Shown: positions 1-10,384, counted from the stretch's first letter. The stretch is 64,000 nucleotides of DNA from Fontibacillus phaseoli (GCF_003337355.1 NZ_QPJW01000005.1:62001-126000), one strand, 5' to 3'. Numbers and translations: made by a program. The notes: generated from the sequence alone by a model not told the origin.

Positions 1-117
1 TTAAAGCGGATGCAAGAGAAAAGTCAAAAAAATGTTGTATTTATTGCTTGAAAAGTTAAATAGCTCATATTCATTTATATCTGTTTCTGTCCTGAAACTA
101 TTGTTCCAGAGTTCCGT

Positions 118-330
118 TCTCCCTAAACGGACAAATCCCTAAAATGTCCACCTAAAAGTGGACACGAACCTATTTTGTACGTTTATAGAAATCAATCTAT
201 ATTTAGTTACAAATCATCACTTATTACTATATGTTGCGGTTCCGGTGATAAGCTATATCTATTCCCTTTTCAAAATCATGTCCACCTTTTAAAAGACATT
301 TTCAGCAAAAAATCCGTCTCCCAAGGACAA
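118..330 (-). repeat. Copy 1 of a diverged dispersed intergenic repeat with TGTCCAC palindromes
   Basis: This AT-rich stretch downstream of uvrA has no convincing gene. Read on the minus strand it aligns by eye with the plus strand at about 31535-31745. The best match is 25 of 25 bases at 141-165, centred on the palindrome TGTCCAC-CTAAAA-GTGGACA (145-164). A second conserved block carries TGTCTTT, AAA, GTGGACA and TTTGAAAA in the same order. Flanking sequence after the palindrome (ATTTT, GGG, TTTGTC) is also shared. The outer limits are approximate. The rest of 1-480 holds only low-complexity sequence. Confidence 0.6.
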
Positions 331-480
331 ATCAATATCAACAAGGCCACAGCATTCCTATTTTCCCCCGAATCCCGGCAATTCATTCGATAGCAACCTC
401 CACCAACACCATCGTTCCCATTATTCCAATCATTCATAATTCCCATCATCAACATCATCACTAATCTTCATCACCGCCCT

Positions 481-514
481 AAAAAAAAGCTCAAGCATTC
501 TCTGCTTGAGCTTT
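481..514 (-). terminator. Intrinsic terminator of uvrBA
   Basis: An 11-bp perfect stem (487-497 with 503-513, loop of 5) is followed on the minus strand by a run of eight T. It lies 66 bases past the uvrA stop codon, as expected for the end of the uvrB-uvrA transcript. Confidence 0.9.
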
Positions 515-579
515 GCATTTGCGTCAACGGGTATTACCTGTCGGTTAATCGACGTGGAATAGCTTTGCCCTTCCGCAAA

Positions 580-3438
580 TCAGGAATGGACTTTCCGTTC
601 CTGCGTCCGTTTCGTGTCACGTTCCAGGACCGGGGCAAGGTAGCGGCCGGTGTAGGATTGTTCGACTTTCACGATCTCTTCCGGCGTGCCGGTAGCGATG
701 ATCGTACCGCCGCCGCTGCCGCCTTCGGGACCGAGGTCAATCAAATAGTCGGCCGTCTTGATCACGTCCAGATTGTGTTCGATCACCAGAACCGTCTCGC
801 CGGAATCCACCAGGCGATGCAGTACCGAAAGCAGACGGTCGATATCGTCCACATGGAGGCCGGTCGTCGGCTCATCCAGAATGTAGATCGTCTTGCCCGT
901 GCTGCGCCGGTACAATTCGGAAGCCAGCTTCACGCGCTGTGCTTCGCCACCGGACAGCGTCGTCGCCGGCTGGCCGAGATTGACGTATCCCAAACCAACG
1001 TCAAGCAGGGTTTGAAGCTTGCGATGGATCTTCGGAATGTTTTCGAAGAAATTCGTCGCATCCTCCACCGTCATCTCCAGCACGTCCGCGATGCTCTTGT
1101 TCTTGTATTTGACCTCCAAGGTTTCCCGGTTGTACCGTTTGCCTTTGCACACTTCGCATGGCACATACACATCCGGTAGGAAGTGCATTTCGATTTTGAT
1201 AATCCCGTCGCCCTTACAGGCTTCGCAACGGCCCCCTTTAATATTAAAGCTGAACCGTCCTTTCTTGTACCCGCGGATCTTGGCCTCATTCGTTTGCGAA
1301 TACAAATCGCGAATGTCATCAAAAACGCCGGTATAGGTCGCCGGGTTGGAGCGCGGTGTCCGGCCGATCGGAGATTGGTCAATATCCACAACCTTCTCGA
1401 CATGCTCTAAGCCCTTCATCTCCCGGTACTGCCCCGGGCGCACCCTCGCTCTGTTCAAATCCCTGGCCAGCGTCTTGTACAGAATTTCATTGACCAGCGT
1501 AGATTTCCCCGATCCGGATACGCCGGTTACCGCCGCAAAAACGCCGATCGGGAATTTAACGTTGATATTCTTCAGGTTATTCTCCTTCGCGCCTTTGACC
1601 TCCAGCCAACGGCCATCCGGTTTGCGCCGCTCCGCCGGAACCTCGATAAATTTCCGGCCGCTTAAATATTGGCCAGTCAGCGAGTTCGGGTCATCCATGA
1701 CCTCCTGCGGCGTTCCTTGCGAGATGACCTGCCCTCCATGAATACCGGCACCAGGTCCGATATCAATAATATGATCGGCAGCCAGCATCGTATCCTCGTC
1801 ATGCTCAACGACAATCAACGTGTTGCCGAGATCCCGCATATGCGCAAGTGTCGATATCAATCGGTCGTTATCCCGCTGATGCAGCCCGATGCTTGGCTCA
1901 TCAAGAATATACAACACGCCCATAAGGCTTGATCCGATCTGGGTCGCCAACCGAATACGCTGAGCCTCCCCGCCGGACAACGTACCCGCTGCACGGCTCA
2001 GAGTCAAGTAGTCCAACCCTACATTAACCAGAAAACCCAACCGGCTGTTGATTTCTTTCAGGATCATATGAGCGATCGTCTGTTCTTTTTCGCTCAGTAC
2101 GAGCCCATCAAAAAACACCATCGCTTCGCCGATGGACAGCGACGTGACGAACGCCATATTTTCGCCGTTTACTGTTACAGCAAGAACTTCTTTCTTCAGG
2201 CGGTGTCCCTTACAAGTTCCGCATGGCTTCGAACCCATGAATTCTTCGATAAATTCGCGAATCCCTTCCGAAGTGGTTTCCCGGTACCGGCGCTCCAAGT
2301 TGGGCACGATTCCCTCGAATGTTACGTAAGCGTCCCTGGTCATGCCGAAATCGTTTTGATAGCGGAAACGGACCTTCGTATCGCCTGTGCCGTAGAGCAG
2401 CTTGTCCATTTGATCCTTGCTTAATTCCGATACGGGAACATCCTGAGGAATATCAAAATGCTCGCACACGGAACGCAAAAATTGCGGATAATAGTTGGAA
2501 GTACTGCCGGCCCATGCCTCAAACGCACCTTGCTCAATGCTTTTGGAAGGATTGGGAACAAGCAGGTCGGGATCGATGATCATCTTCACGCCAAGACCGT
2601 CGCATTCCGGGCAAGCCCCGAACGGGCTATTGAAAGAGAACATCCGGGGCGACAATTCCTCGATGCTAAAGCCACAAATCGGGCAGGCATAGTTGGAACT
2701 GAATCGCAGCTCCTCCTGCCCAATAATGTCGACAAGCAGTTGCCCGCCGGACATTTTCAAAGCAGTTTCAATGGAATCGGCCAAACGGCTGCGTACATCT
2801 TCTTTCACGACAATCCGGTCGACTACTACTTCGATGGAATGTTTTTTATTTTTTTCCAGCTCGATATTTTCGGAAAGGTCCCGCTGTTCTCCGTTAACAC
2901 GAACACGGACAAAGCCTTGCTTGGCGATTTCGCTAAATAAGCTCTTGTGTTCACCCTTTTTCCCCGAAATCACGGGCGCCAAAATCTGCAATCTCGTTTT
3001 CTCGGGATACTGCATTATACGATCTACCATCTGCTCTATGGTCTGGGATGTGATTTCAACTCCATGCTCCGGACAATGAGGATGCCCGATCCGTGAGAAT
3101 AGCAGACGCAAATAGTCATATATTTCCGTAACCGTACCAACGGTTGAGCGCGGGTTACGGCTGGTCGTTTTTTGGTCGATCGAGATCGCAGGCGACAAGC
3201 CCTCGATAGAATCCACATCCGGCTTCTCCATCTGCCCCAGGAACTGCCGGGCATAGGCGGAGAGAGACTCCACATACCGGCGTTGGCCCTCGGCATAAAT
3301 GGTATCAAACGCAAGCGAAGATTTCCCGGAACCGCTAAGCCCGGTCAAGACAACAAAACGGTCGCGCGGAATCGTAATGTTCACATTTTTCAAATTGTGC
3401 GCTCTGGCGCCTTTAATGACGATATTCTCACTAGCCAA
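580..3438 (-). CDS. uvrA: UvrA, excinuclease ABC subunit A
   Basis: UvrA is the damage-recognition ATPase of nucleotide excision repair; as a dimer it loads UvrB at lesions. The 952 residues are full length for the family. Two ABC ATPase halves are visible: Walker A GLSGSGKS at residues 33-40, two LSGGEAQR signature motifs, and two CxxC...CxxC zinc modules (CPICG...CPEC in the first half; CEAC...CEVC in the second). The start is TTG; the sequence GGGAGATG lies just upstream, and the nearby ATG is out of frame and soon stopped. It follows uvrB by 20 bp, so the two are surely co-transcribed. Nothing in the protein looks degraded. Confidence 0.98.
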   Translation of the reverse strand: MASENIVIKGARAHNLKNVNITIPRDRFVVLTGLSGSGKSSLAFDTIYAEGQRRYVESLSAYARQFLGQMEKPDVDSIEGLSPAISIDQKTTSRNPRSTVGTVTEIYDYLRLLFSRIGHPHCPEHGVEITSQTIEQMVDRIMQYPEKTRLQILAPVISGKKGEHKSLFSEIAKQGFVRVRVNGEQRDLSENIELEKNKKHSIEVVVDRIVVKEDVRSRLADSIETALKMSGGQLLVDIIGQEELRFSSNYACPICGFSIEELSPRMFSFNSPFGACPECDGLGVKMIIDPDLLVPNPSKSIEQGAFEAWAGSTSNYYPQFLRSVCEHFDIPQDVPVSELSKDQMDKLLYGTGDTKVRFRYQNDFGMTRDAYVTFEGIVPNLERRYRETTSEGIREFIEEFMGSKPCGTCKGHRLKKEVLAVTVNGENMAFVTSLSIGEAMVFFDGLVLSEKEQTIAHMILKEINSRLGFLVNVGLDYLTLSRAAGTLSGGEAQRIRLATQIGSSLMGVLYILDEPSIGLHQRDNDRLISTLAHMRDLGNTLIVVEHDEDTMLAADHIIDIGPGAGIHGGQVISQGTPQEVMDDPNSLTGQYLSGRKFIEVPAERRKPDGRWLEVKGAKENNLKNINVKFPIGVFAAVTGVSGSGKSTLVNEILYKTLARDLNRARVRPGQYREMKGLEHVEKVVDIDQSPIGRTPRSNPATYTGVFDDIRDLYSQTNEAKIRGYKKGRFSFNIKGGRCEACKGDGIIKIEMHFLPDVYVPCEVCKGKRYNRETLEVKYKNKSIADVLEMTVEDATNFFENIPKIHRKLQTLLDVGLGYVNLGQPATTLSGGEAQRVKLASELYRRSTGKTIYILDEPTTGLHVDDIDRLLSVLHRLVDSGETVLVIEHNLDVIKTADYLIDLGPEGGSGGGTIIATGTPEEIVKVEQSYTGRYLAPVLERDTKRTQERKVHS

Positions 3439-3458
3439 TCGATTTCATCTCCCAACTC

Positions 3459-5453
3459 TTATTCCGCCCGCAGTTCCATGATGGCATCGCGTAGCTCTGC
3501 CGCTCTCTCAAACTGCAGATTTTTGGCGGCTTCTTTCATCTCTACTTCCAGACGGCCGATCATCGCTTCGCGGTCGCGCTTGGACATCTTGCTCTTTGCC
3601 GCATCCCCCAAATAGTCGGCCTTGCTTTCGGCTACGCGGGTTGCTTCGATGACATCCCGCACTTTTTTGCGGATCGTTTGCGGCGTAATGCCGTGCTTCT
3701 CATTGTATGCAATCTGGATACTACGGCGCCGCTCGGTTTCCTTGATCGCTTTGTCCATCGACTCGGTAATATTGTCGCCATACATCAGTACGCGTCCTTC
3801 CGAGTTCCGGGCCGCCCGCCCGATCGTCTGGATCAGGGAACGCTCGGAGCGCAGAAAGCCTTCTTTGTCCGCGTCCAGGATCGCCACTAAAGAAACCTCC
3901 GGTAAATCCAGACCTTCCCGCAGCAGGTTAATCCCGATCAATACGTGGAAGGTACCCAGCCGCAGGTCACGCAGGATGCTCATCCGCTCCAGCGTTTTGA
4001 TATCCGAATGCAGATAGCGTACCTTTATGCCGATCTCCTTCAGGTAGTCGGTCAAATCCTCCGACATCTTCTTCGTCAGCGTCGTCACCAGCACCCGCTC
4101 ATCTTTCGCAATCCGATCATTGATTTCTCCAATCAAATCATCGATTTGCCCTTTGGTCGGACGAACCTCGATGATCGGGTCAAGCAAGCCGGTCGGCCGG
4201 ATAATCTGCTGCACCATCTCTTCGCAATGTTCAAGCTCGTAGGGTCCGGGTGTAGCGGACACATAGATCAACTGGTCCGCCTTATCCTCAAACTCTTCGA
4301 ATCTCAGCGGACGGTTGTCCAGAGCCGAAGGTAACCGGAACCCATGATCGACAAGCACGTTTTTTCGTGCCTGGTCACCATTGTACATCGCACGGATTTG
4401 CGGCAGCGTCACATGGGATTCGTCAATCACGATGAGCATGTCATCGGGGAAATAATCCATCAGTGTATACGGCGTGGCTCCGCGCTCACGGAACGTCAGC
4501 GGTCCCGAGTAATTCTCGATTCCCGAGCAAAAACCGACTTCCTTCATCATTTCGATATCATAGCGGGTGCGTTGTTCCAAACGCTGCGCCTCCAGCAGCT
4601 TGCCCTGGGACCGGAAAAGCTCAAGCCGTTCTTCCAGTTCCCGTTCGATATTCGTCAGAGCGACCTTCATTGTTTCCTCTTGGGTCACAAAGTGAGAGGC
4701 CGGAAATATAGCGATATGTTCACGTTCCCCGACCAATTCACCGGTCAACACGTCGATTTCGGTTATCCGTTCGATTTCATCGCCGAAGAACTCCACTCGG
4801 ACCGCCTGTTCTCCCTTCGATGCCGGGAAAATCTCCAGCACATCTCCCCGAACGCGAAACGTGCCGCGAACGAAGTTGAGATCGTTCCGCTGGTATTGAA
4901 TATCTACCAGACGGGCCAAAATCTCATTTCGAGGCTTCTCCATACCGACGCGCAGCGACAAAACCATGCTCCCGTATTCCTGCGGTGAACCGAGACCATA
5001 AATACAAGATACGCTCGCTACGATAATGACATCCCGCCGTTCAAACAACGAGCTGGTCGCGGAGTGTCTCAATTTGTCGATCTCTTCATTAATACTGGAA
5101 TCTTTCTCGATATAAGTGTCAGAAGAAGGGATATATGCTTCCGGCTGGTAGTAGTCATAATAGCTGACGAAGTAGTCTACGGAGTTATTCGGAAAAAAAT
5201 CCTTAAATTCACTGGCGAGCTGCGCAGCAAGCGTCTTGTTGTGGGCGATAACCAGGGTAGGTCTTCCAAGCTTGGCGATGGTATGCGCAATCGTGAAGGT
5301 CTTTCCCGTCCCTGTTGCACCTAAAAGTGTCTGGTGCTTTTTACCCATTTTTATGCCTTCGACCAATTGCTCCACCGCCGCCGGCTGGTCACCCTGCGGC
5401 GAAAATTCGGATATAAGGTCGAATTTATTGTTACTAAAGACAATATCACTCAT
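3459..5453 (-). CDS. uvrB: UvrB, excinuclease ABC subunit B
   Basis: UvrB is the helicase-like subunit that verifies damage and recruits UvrC for incision. The 664 residues are typical. Visible motifs are Walker A GATGTGKT near residue 45, the DESH box (IDESHVT), the motif V/VI region ending in QTIGRAARN, and a C-terminal UVR motif ([16 protein letters not shown]) used to contact UvrC. The ATG start has AGGGTG about 10 bases upstream. It is the first gene of the uvrB-uvrA operon and diverges from motA. A possible LexA-like box lies 60 bp upstream. Confidence 0.98.
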   Translation of the reverse strand: MSDIVFSNNKFDLISEFSPQGDQPAAVEQLVEGIKMGKKHQTLLGATGTGKTFTIAHTIAKLGRPTLVIAHNKTLAAQLASEFKDFFPNNSVDYFVSYYDYYQPEAYIPSSDTYIEKDSSINEEIDKLRHSATSSLFERRDVIIVASVSCIYGLGSPQEYGSMVLSLRVGMEKPRNEILARLVDIQYQRNDLNFVRGTFRVRGDVLEIFPASKGEQAVRVEFFGDEIERITEIDVLTGELVGEREHIAIFPASHFVTQEETMKVALTNIERELEERLELFRSQGKLLEAQRLEQRTRYDIEMMKEVGFCSGIENYSGPLTFRERGATPYTLMDYFPDDMLIVIDESHVTLPQIRAMYNGDQARKNVLVDHGFRLPSALDNRPLRFEEFEDKADQLIYVSATPGPYELEHCEEMVQQIIRPTGLLDPIIEVRPTKGQIDDLIGEINDRIAKDERVLVTTLTKKMSEDLTDYLKEIGIKVRYLHSDIKTLERMSILRDLRLGTFHVLIGINLLREGLDLPEVSLVAILDADKEGFLRSERSLIQTIGRAARNSEGRVLMYGDNITESMDKAIKETERRRSIQIAYNEKHGITPQTIRKKVRDVIEATRVAESKADYLGDAAKSKMSKRDREAMIGRLEVEMKEAAKNLQFERAAELRDAIMELRAE

Positions 5454-5512
5454 TGTCCAACATCACCCTTATCGTCTAAAATGGAAACTGTACTTTCGTT
5501 GTATTTCTATAT

Positions 5513-5524
5513 TAACCTTAGTTC
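5513..5524 (-). promoter_or_regulatory. Candidate LexA (DinR) box upstream of uvrB
   Basis: On the minus strand the site reads GAACTAAGGTTA, one mismatch from the Gram-positive LexA core GAAC-N4-GTTC. It lies 60 bp before the uvrB start, inside a plausible promoter region. uvrB is a well-known SOS gene in Bacillus, which supports the call, but one imperfect half-site keeps it tentative. Confidence 0.4.
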
Positions 5525-5660
5525 TTCTACTTTAAATGAAAGTAATACGAGAAGCGTTCATATCCATCCCAAAATAAGAATGGATGTTCCCATTGATTAT
5601 ACATGTTTTGGGTTTGGGATGCAAACGATATGTCGTGGAATAGGAGTTGTCAAATCACTG

Positions 5661-6446
5661 ATGGATATCGCAACAATTTTAGGCATCATTATCGGACTGG
5701 CTGCTTTGATCGGCGGTTTTTTGTGGGAGGGAGGAGAACTGGCCGGGCTAATGCAGATCGCGGCAGCTTTCATTGTGTTTGGCGGAACGCTGGCTGCCGT
5801 CATGGTCAGCTACCCGCTGGCCAAATTAAAGACAGTACCCCGCGCGCTCGCTCTGGCCTTTACCTCCGGACGGCATAACGCGGAAGAACTGATTGAAGAG
5901 ATTGTAAGCATGTCAACGGTCGCCCGCCGCGAAGGGGTTTTAGCGCTTGAGAAAAAAGCTGCGGACCACAAAGACCCTTTTTTGCGGGAGGGCATCCAAC
6001 TTGTCGTGGACGGCACGGAACAAGGCATGGTCAAGCAAATCATGGATCTGGAGATTGACGCCATCCAAAATAAATATGAAGGTTATGCCAAAATATTCGA
6101 ATCGGCCGGCGGCTATGCGCCTACAATGGGGATCATCGGCACGGTGATGGGGCTCATTCATGTCCTCGGGAGCCTTACCGAGCCTACCGCACTCGGTCAG
6201 TCCATTGCGCTAGCCTTTACAGCTACCCTTTACGGTGTAGCCAGCGCCAACCTCATCTTCCTTCCGATCGCCTCCAAAATCAAGGCGCGGGGCGAAGAAG
6301 AAGTCGATCGGATGGAAATGATACTGGAGGCCATACTCTCCCTTCAAAACGGCGACCATCCGCTGCTCGTCCGGCGCAAGCTGGAATCCTTCACGGCCGA
6401 TACGCGGCGTGACCTGCCAACTTACGGGGAGAATGAGAGCTTATGA
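5661..6446 (+). CDS. motA: MotA/PomA-type flagellar stator channel subunit
   Basis: This is the membrane channel half of a flagellar stator that couples ion flow to rotor torque. The 261 residues start MDIATILGIIIG, as in PomA/MotP-like members. Two N-terminal membrane segments are followed by a cytoplasmic charged domain (residues ~60-145) and two more segments around GGYAPTMGIIGTVMGLIHVLG and a stretch ending in ASANLIFLPIA. The frame stays open upstream to 5334, but that part has no family similarity and is unlikely to be translated. AGGAG lies 14 bases before ATG 5661, rather far; a CTG at 5658 is the only nearer alternative. Its stop overlaps the motB start (ATGA). Whether the coupling ion is H+ or Na+ cannot be told here. 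Confidence 0.9.
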   Translation: MDIATILGIIIGLAALIGGFLWEGGELAGLMQIAAAFIVFGGTLAAVMVSYPLAKLKTVPRALALAFTSGRHNAEELIEEIVSMSTVARREGVLALEKKAADHKDPFLREGIQLVVDGTEQGMVKQIMDLEIDAIQNKYEGYAKIFESAGGYAPTMGIIGTVMGLIHVLGSLTEPTALGQSIALAFTATLYGVASANLIFLPIASKIKARGEEEVDRMEMILEAILSLQNGDHPLLVRRKLESFTADTRRDLPTYGENESL

Positions 6447-7318
6447 GCCGACGAAACAGACCCGAAGGGCACGGAAGGTCCCGTCAGCGCCAGGACAACA
6501 AAGACACGAAAGACCGGTGGATGATCACATATGCGGATCTGATCACGCTGCTGCTGATCTTTTTCGTGGTCATGTATGCCATGAGTCGTCTAGACGTTGA
6601 AAAATACGATATCGTCACCCAATCGCTTCAACTTACTTTCAAGAGCGGCGATTCCCTGTTGGAAAAAGGCAACGGTATTCTCGGCAGCGAGGACCACTAT
6701 ATTCACCAAAATCCCCCGTCTACCACGAATGATGGCGGTGGCAACAACAACGGCCAGGACAGCCAAAACGGAAGTATAGGGCAGCAGGGCCAAAACGACG
6801 GCGACTTGTCGCAGAAGCCAATGACCGAACGCGAACTTGCCTTCCGCAAACAGGAAGAAGAATTGCAAACCCTCGTGAGCAGGATCGAGTCCTATATCAA
6901 GGATAATCAACTGGAAGATCAGATCCGTGTGGCCGACTTGCCCAAGGGAATCTCCATCACCTTGAGCGACCGCTTCCTGTTCGATCCCGGCAAAGCCGAT
7001 CTGAAATCAGGGTCAGCCAAAACGCTGTCCAAACTGGCCAGCTTGTTCAGCCAACTCGACACCGTCATCAGCATCGAGGGACATACGGACAATCTTCCGA
7101 TCGTCCGAGCCTCCGAATTCAAGGACAATTGGGACCTGTCCGGCGCACGCGCCATGTCCGTCCTGCGCTTTTTCCTCGATAAGGAAAAGCTTGATCCGGA
7201 AGGCTTCCAATACGCCGGTTACGCCGATACCCGCCCTGCCGCAGACAACTCCACTGCCGAAGGCCGGCAAAAGAACCGCCGAGTGGAGATCACGGTGCTA
7301 CGACAATTGCAGCAGTGA
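6443..7318 (+). CDS. motB: MotB-type stator subunit with OmpA peptidoglycan-binding domain
   Basis: MotB anchors the stator to peptidoglycan and carries the ion-binding aspartate. The 291 residues show a short basic cytoplasmic tail, one membrane helix starting WMITYADLITLLLIFF with the essential Asp, a Gly/Asn/Gln-rich linker (~90-125), and a C-terminal OmpA-like domain with EGHTDN, SGARAMSVL and GRQKNRRVEI. The start overlaps motA by 4 bp, so the pair is translationally coupled. A strong bidirectional terminator follows at 7349. Here the pair sits between uvrB and the minJ-like gene, away from the flagellar cluster at 52-60 kb. Confidence 0.94.
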   Translation: MSRRNRPEGHGRSRQRQDNKDTKDRWMITYADLITLLLIFFVVMYAMSRLDVEKYDIVTQSLQLTFKSGDSLLEKGNGILGSEDHYIHQNPPSTTNDGGGNNNGQDSQNGSIGQQGQNDGDLSQKPMTERELAFRKQEEELQTLVSRIESYIKDNQLEDQIRVADLPKGISITLSDRFLFDPGKADLKSGSAKTLSKLASLFSQLDTVISIEGHTDNLPIVRASEFKDNWDLSGARAMSVLRFFLDKEKLDPEGFQYAGYADTRPAADNSTAEGRQKNRRVEITVLRQLQQ

Positions 7319-7348
7319 TAGGGTGTTATTAGTTCTTTATATAACTAG

Positions 7349-7386
7349 AAAAAGCTTCTTCCGATTGAATCGGAAGAAGCTTTTTT
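7349..7386. terminator. Bidirectional terminator between motB and the minJ-like gene
   Basis: An 18-bp perfect inverted repeat (7349-7366 with 7368-7385) has A- and T-runs at its two ends, so it can end transcripts arriving from motAB on the plus strand and from the minJ-like gene on the minus strand. Confidence 0.92.
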
Positions 7387-7408
7387 ATGCAAATTCCCTA
7401 TGCCGCTC

Positions 7409-8734
7409 TTAACGGGCGGCGTCCCCTACGCCCGCCTCGCCGGAGGCGGCGGGCGTGCCTGCGTCCGCGCGACGCACGTTGTGCGCGCCGCGGCGCGGCT
7501 TGAGCAGCTGCAGCAGCGACAGCGGCTGCAGCCTCACGGCTACCGGCGCCAGCTCGTCCGGCGCCAGGATCGCGCCGAGCTGGTGATGCTCGCCGGCGTA
7601 GATCGCGCGCTGGAGGAACTTGCTCTCGCCTGCGAGATTGCGCACCTCCAGCTTGCAGAAGGCCGACTGGATGCGCAGCGCGGAGTGCAGTTCCTCCTTC
7701 GTCGGAACCGGCACGCCGTTCACGCGCACAATCGACTCGCCGGCCTGGATGCCCAGTTCCTCCGCCGGACTGCCCGGCAGCACGGCCAGCACCTTCAGCC
7801 CGCCCTGCGGATGCACGAACAGCGGACTACGCTGCTGCTCCTCGAAGCGGCTGTACCAGACCAGGCCTTCATGCAGCAGGAAAGCCGCAAGCGCGGCGAG
7901 CAGTATAAGCGGTGACCACCAATTGGCAAGCAAAGCCAAAGCGATGATGACGATGCCGTACCCCAGCAAACGGCCGGATGTGATCTTGGCCTTCGCCTTG
8001 GGCAACATACCGGTCGTCACTTCCGAGAAGCCGATCACGATCGGCAATGCAACCAGCGCGAAGCCGCCCTGCCATGCTTCACCGCCAAAAAGCGGCGTCC
8101 AGGGCAATACCCCGCCCGCCGTCTGGGCCGGGATGAGCAGCAGCAGCGGAATGGGCCAAAGGCTCTGCATCTGATAGCCGCCTACCAGCCTCCCTCGTTT
8201 TCCCTCATAAAATAGCGGTCCGGCAAAGGCGGCGCCCTGCCACCGGACAAGCAGACCCTCCGCCAAATGAAGCAGGCCGACGAGGCAAAGCAACGCCGGG
8301 ATGTTCAGTTCCCTTACAATTCTTACGGACTCGGCTACCCACCCGCTGCCCGTAAACGAAGGAAACAGATTTAACCCGAACTGAATTACGCCCAAGAGCC
8401 CAACCGAATAGGCCAGACACAAGTAGCGGACCCGGATCAATAACAGCAACACCGTTACAAGCCAGATACATAAAATTCCTTCTATTGTTAGCGTCATTCC
8501 CACAAACGCGGACACCAGCGAGATGCCAATACCGGCCAGCAATCCGCCTAGCACGGTTCGCCAAGTCTGAGCCAGCCAGCTGTGCAGCCTGACATGGAAT
8601 AACTTTCGCTCCAACAATACCTGTCTGCGGTACAGCAACATAATTAATATGATCGAAATATAGTAAAACGGCTGCAGAAACAACTGCGCTACCGCTTCCG
8701 TCACGCTCCACAATCCTTCAAGCAAGAGATCCAA
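7409..8734 (-). CDS. minJ: MinJ-like polytopic membrane protein with PDZ domain
   Basis: In B. subtilis MinJ bridges DivIVA and MinD at poles and septa and helps place the division site. The 441-residue protein has about eight hydrophobic segments in residues 1-310 and a PDZ domain near residues 325-400 (GGLKVLAVLPGSPAEELGIQ, then GESIVRVNGVPV). The Arg/Ala-rich tail after residue 410 is less typical. The start is TTG with AGGAG 11 bases upstream; an in-frame stop lies just before it. Its position next to ctpB matches the B. subtilis order ctpB-minJ, which is the main support for the name, because overall sequence conservation in this family is low. Confidence 0.78.
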   Translation of the reverse strand: MDLLLEGLWSVTEAVAQLFLQPFYYISIILIMLLYRRQVLLERKLFHVRLHSWLAQTWRTVLGGLLAGIGISLVSAFVGMTLTIEGILCIWLVTVLLLLIRVRYLCLAYSVGLLGVIQFGLNLFPSFTGSGWVAESVRIVRELNIPALLCLVGLLHLAEGLLVRWQGAAFAGPLFYEGKRGRLVGGYQMQSLWPIPLLLLIPAQTAGGVLPWTPLFGGEAWQGGFALVALPIVIGFSEVTTGMLPKAKAKITSGRLLGYGIVIIALALLANWWSPLILLAALAAFLLHEGLVWYSRFEEQQRSPLFVHPQGGLKVLAVLPGSPAEELGIQAGESIVRVNGVPVPTKEELHSALRIQSAFCKLEVRNLAGESKFLQRAIYAGEHHQLGAILAPDELAPVAVRLQPLSLLQLLKPRRGAHNVRRADAGTPAASGEAGVGDAAR

Positions 8735-8772
8735 CCCGGCTCACGCTCCTATCCTTGATACTCATTGGCACA

Positions 8773-8803
8773 GAAAAAAAGAAGGCCAAAAAGCAGCCTT
8801 CTT
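8773..8803 (-). terminator. Intrinsic terminator of ctpB
   Basis: The arms GCCTTCTT and AAGAAGGC pair around a short loop and are followed on the minus strand by a run of seven T. The hairpin overlaps the ctpB stop codon (8802-8804). Confidence 0.85.
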
Positions 8804-10268
8804 ATTTATTCGACACCGGGGAGGCGATTTCCTTCCGGATCACCTCGATTGCCCGGTTCATTTGGTTATCGTTCTTCGGATCGCGGATTTGCTCGATGAG
8901 GCCGGCTTCAAGCGCCTCCGCCGTCTTTTCGTCGAGAACGCCCGTCGCCTGAAGCTTCGCCGTACCCTGGAATTTCTTCAGCGCATTTTCCGTCGCTTTG
9001 CTGAAATATCCGTCGGTACGTCCGGGATTATAACCCAACCCTTGCAGCATGGTCTGCGCGCTCTTGATATCTTCGCCCAGCATATCGTATTTATATGTTT
9101 TTTCTTTATTGATCGGCGCCACCGAAAAATAACCCGGTTGGGATACCGCGATATCCGGCTGAATCCCCTTCTTGTGAATCCACTCGCCGTCCGGAGTTAG
9201 CCATTTGGCGATCGTGACTTTCAGCAAGCTGCCGTCTCCGAGTTCCTGGCTGAAACTCGTCTGTACTGTGCCTTTGCCGTAAGTCGCTTCGCCGATCAGC
9301 TTAGCGTCCGCCGATTCCTGCAACGCCCCCGCTAAAATTTCGGATGCGCTGGCGCTTCCTTTATTCGTAACGACGGCGATCGGATAGGTTTTGCCCGTTC
9401 CCTTGGACACGGTCTTTTCTCTCTGCTTGTTTTTATCTTCCACCTGTACGATCGATTTGCCTTTCGGCACGAAATGCTCCGCCATCTCGATCACGATTTG
9501 GAGCACGCCGCCCGGATTGTTTCGCACATCGATGACAAGACCTTTCATTCCCTGACTTTCCAAAGCGGTTAATTCTTGCTTAAAGCGTTCTGCGGTATTC
9601 ATAGAAAACTCGGTAATTTCAATAACGCCAACCTTGCCCTCTTCCATCCGGGCGTATACTGTTTCGAGCGCAATGTCATCCCGAATAATCTTGTATTCCA
9701 GATTCGACGTCGAACCCGCGCGCTTTACCTTTACCTTGGCCTCGGTCCCTTTCGGGCCGCGAATTTTGGCCACCGCCTCATTCAGGCTGAGTCCTTCAAA
9801 AGATTCGCCGTTCACCGACAGCAAAATATCTTTCGGCTGGATTCCGGCTTTCTCGGCCGGTGATCCCTTAATCGGGGAAACAACGACTACATTGCCGTTT
9901 TCCATCGACACTTCCGCGCCGATTCCGGTAAACGAGCCCTCAATCTGCTCGGAGAATTGCTGTGCGGTCTCGGGACCCATATACGAGGAAAAGGGGTCGC
10001 CCAATGCGTTCATCATTCCGTCGATGGCACCGTCAACCAATTTCTGCTGATCGATGCCCTCCACGTAATTGTTTTTGACCAATTGCATGGCGGTCTCGAT
10101 TTTCTTGATGCTGTCCTTGGAGCCCGTCCCCACGTTGTCGGCGAAAATTCCGCTCCGCAGCGGGCCCGAGCCAGCAAAGCTCCATTGTCCTGTAAAGGTC
10201 AGGGTAAGCAAACAGCTGGCCAGCATGGCCACAACCACAAATAATGCTACTGTGCGTTTTTTATACAT
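8802..10268 (-). CDS. ctpB: CtpB-like S41 carboxy-terminal processing serine protease
   Basis: Secreted or membrane-tethered PDZ protease; in B. subtilis CtpB cuts SpoIVFA during sporulation signalling. The 488 residues start with a signal or anchor helix (~8-28). A PDZ domain follows near 115-190 (SPIKGSPAEKAGIQPKDILL). The S41 domain has the catalytic Ser in GSASASEI and the catalytic Lys in GKGTVQT. A peptidoglycan-binding type 1 repeat closes the protein (AQTMLQGLGYNPGRTDGYFS). The ATG is preceded by GGCGGTGA. It is transcribed separately from the M23 gene, which ends in its own terminator upstream. Confidence 0.93.
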   Translation of the reverse strand: MYKKRTVALFVVVAMLASCLLTLTFTGQWSFAGSGPLRSGIFADNVGTGSKDSIKKIETAMQLVKNNYVEGIDQQKLVDGAIDGMMNALGDPFSSYMGPETAQQFSEQIEGSFTGIGAEVSMENGNVVVVSPIKGSPAEKAGIQPKDILLSVNGESFEGLSLNEAVAKIRGPKGTEAKVKVKRAGSTSNLEYKIIRDDIALETVYARMEEGKVGVIEITEFSMNTAERFKQELTALESQGMKGLVIDVRNNPGGVLQIVIEMAEHFVPKGKSIVQVEDKNKQREKTVSKGTGKTYPIAVVTNKGSASASEILAGALQESADAKLIGEATYGKGTVQTSFSQELGDGSLLKVTIAKWLTPDGEWIHKKGIQPDIAVSQPGYFSVAPINKEKTYKYDMLGEDIKSAQTMLQGLGYNPGRTDGYFSKATENALKKFQGTAKLQATGVLDEKTAEALEAGLIEQIRDPKNDNQMNRAIEVIRKEIASPVSNK

Positions 10269-10344
10269 GATATGAATTCACCGCCTATGTTTGTCTCATA
10301 GTATATGTCCGTAAACTACGGAATATTAAACAATTTGCATGAAC

Positions 10345-10384
10345 GAAAAACGGATAACCCGTCTCGCGAACGGCTATCCGTTTC
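10345..10384 (-). terminator. Intrinsic terminator of the M23 hydrolase gene
   Basis: A 9-bp perfect stem (10348-10356 with 10375-10383), extended by weaker inner pairs, is followed on the minus strand by a run of T. It lies 20 bases past the stop codon at 10404. Confidence 0.85.

Noticed and set aside
118..330. Possible insertion sequence end
   Set aside because: No transposase gene or target duplication was found in either copy; kept only as a dispersed repeat.
276..461. A 61-codon minus-strand frame downstream of uvrA
   Set aside because: Low-complexity (ATG-rich) sequence lying after the uvrA terminator and inside the dispersed repeat; no family features.
5334..5660. In-frame upstream extension of motA
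   Set aside because: The family N-terminus starts at MDIATILG; the extension covers the divergent promoter region and has no similarity.
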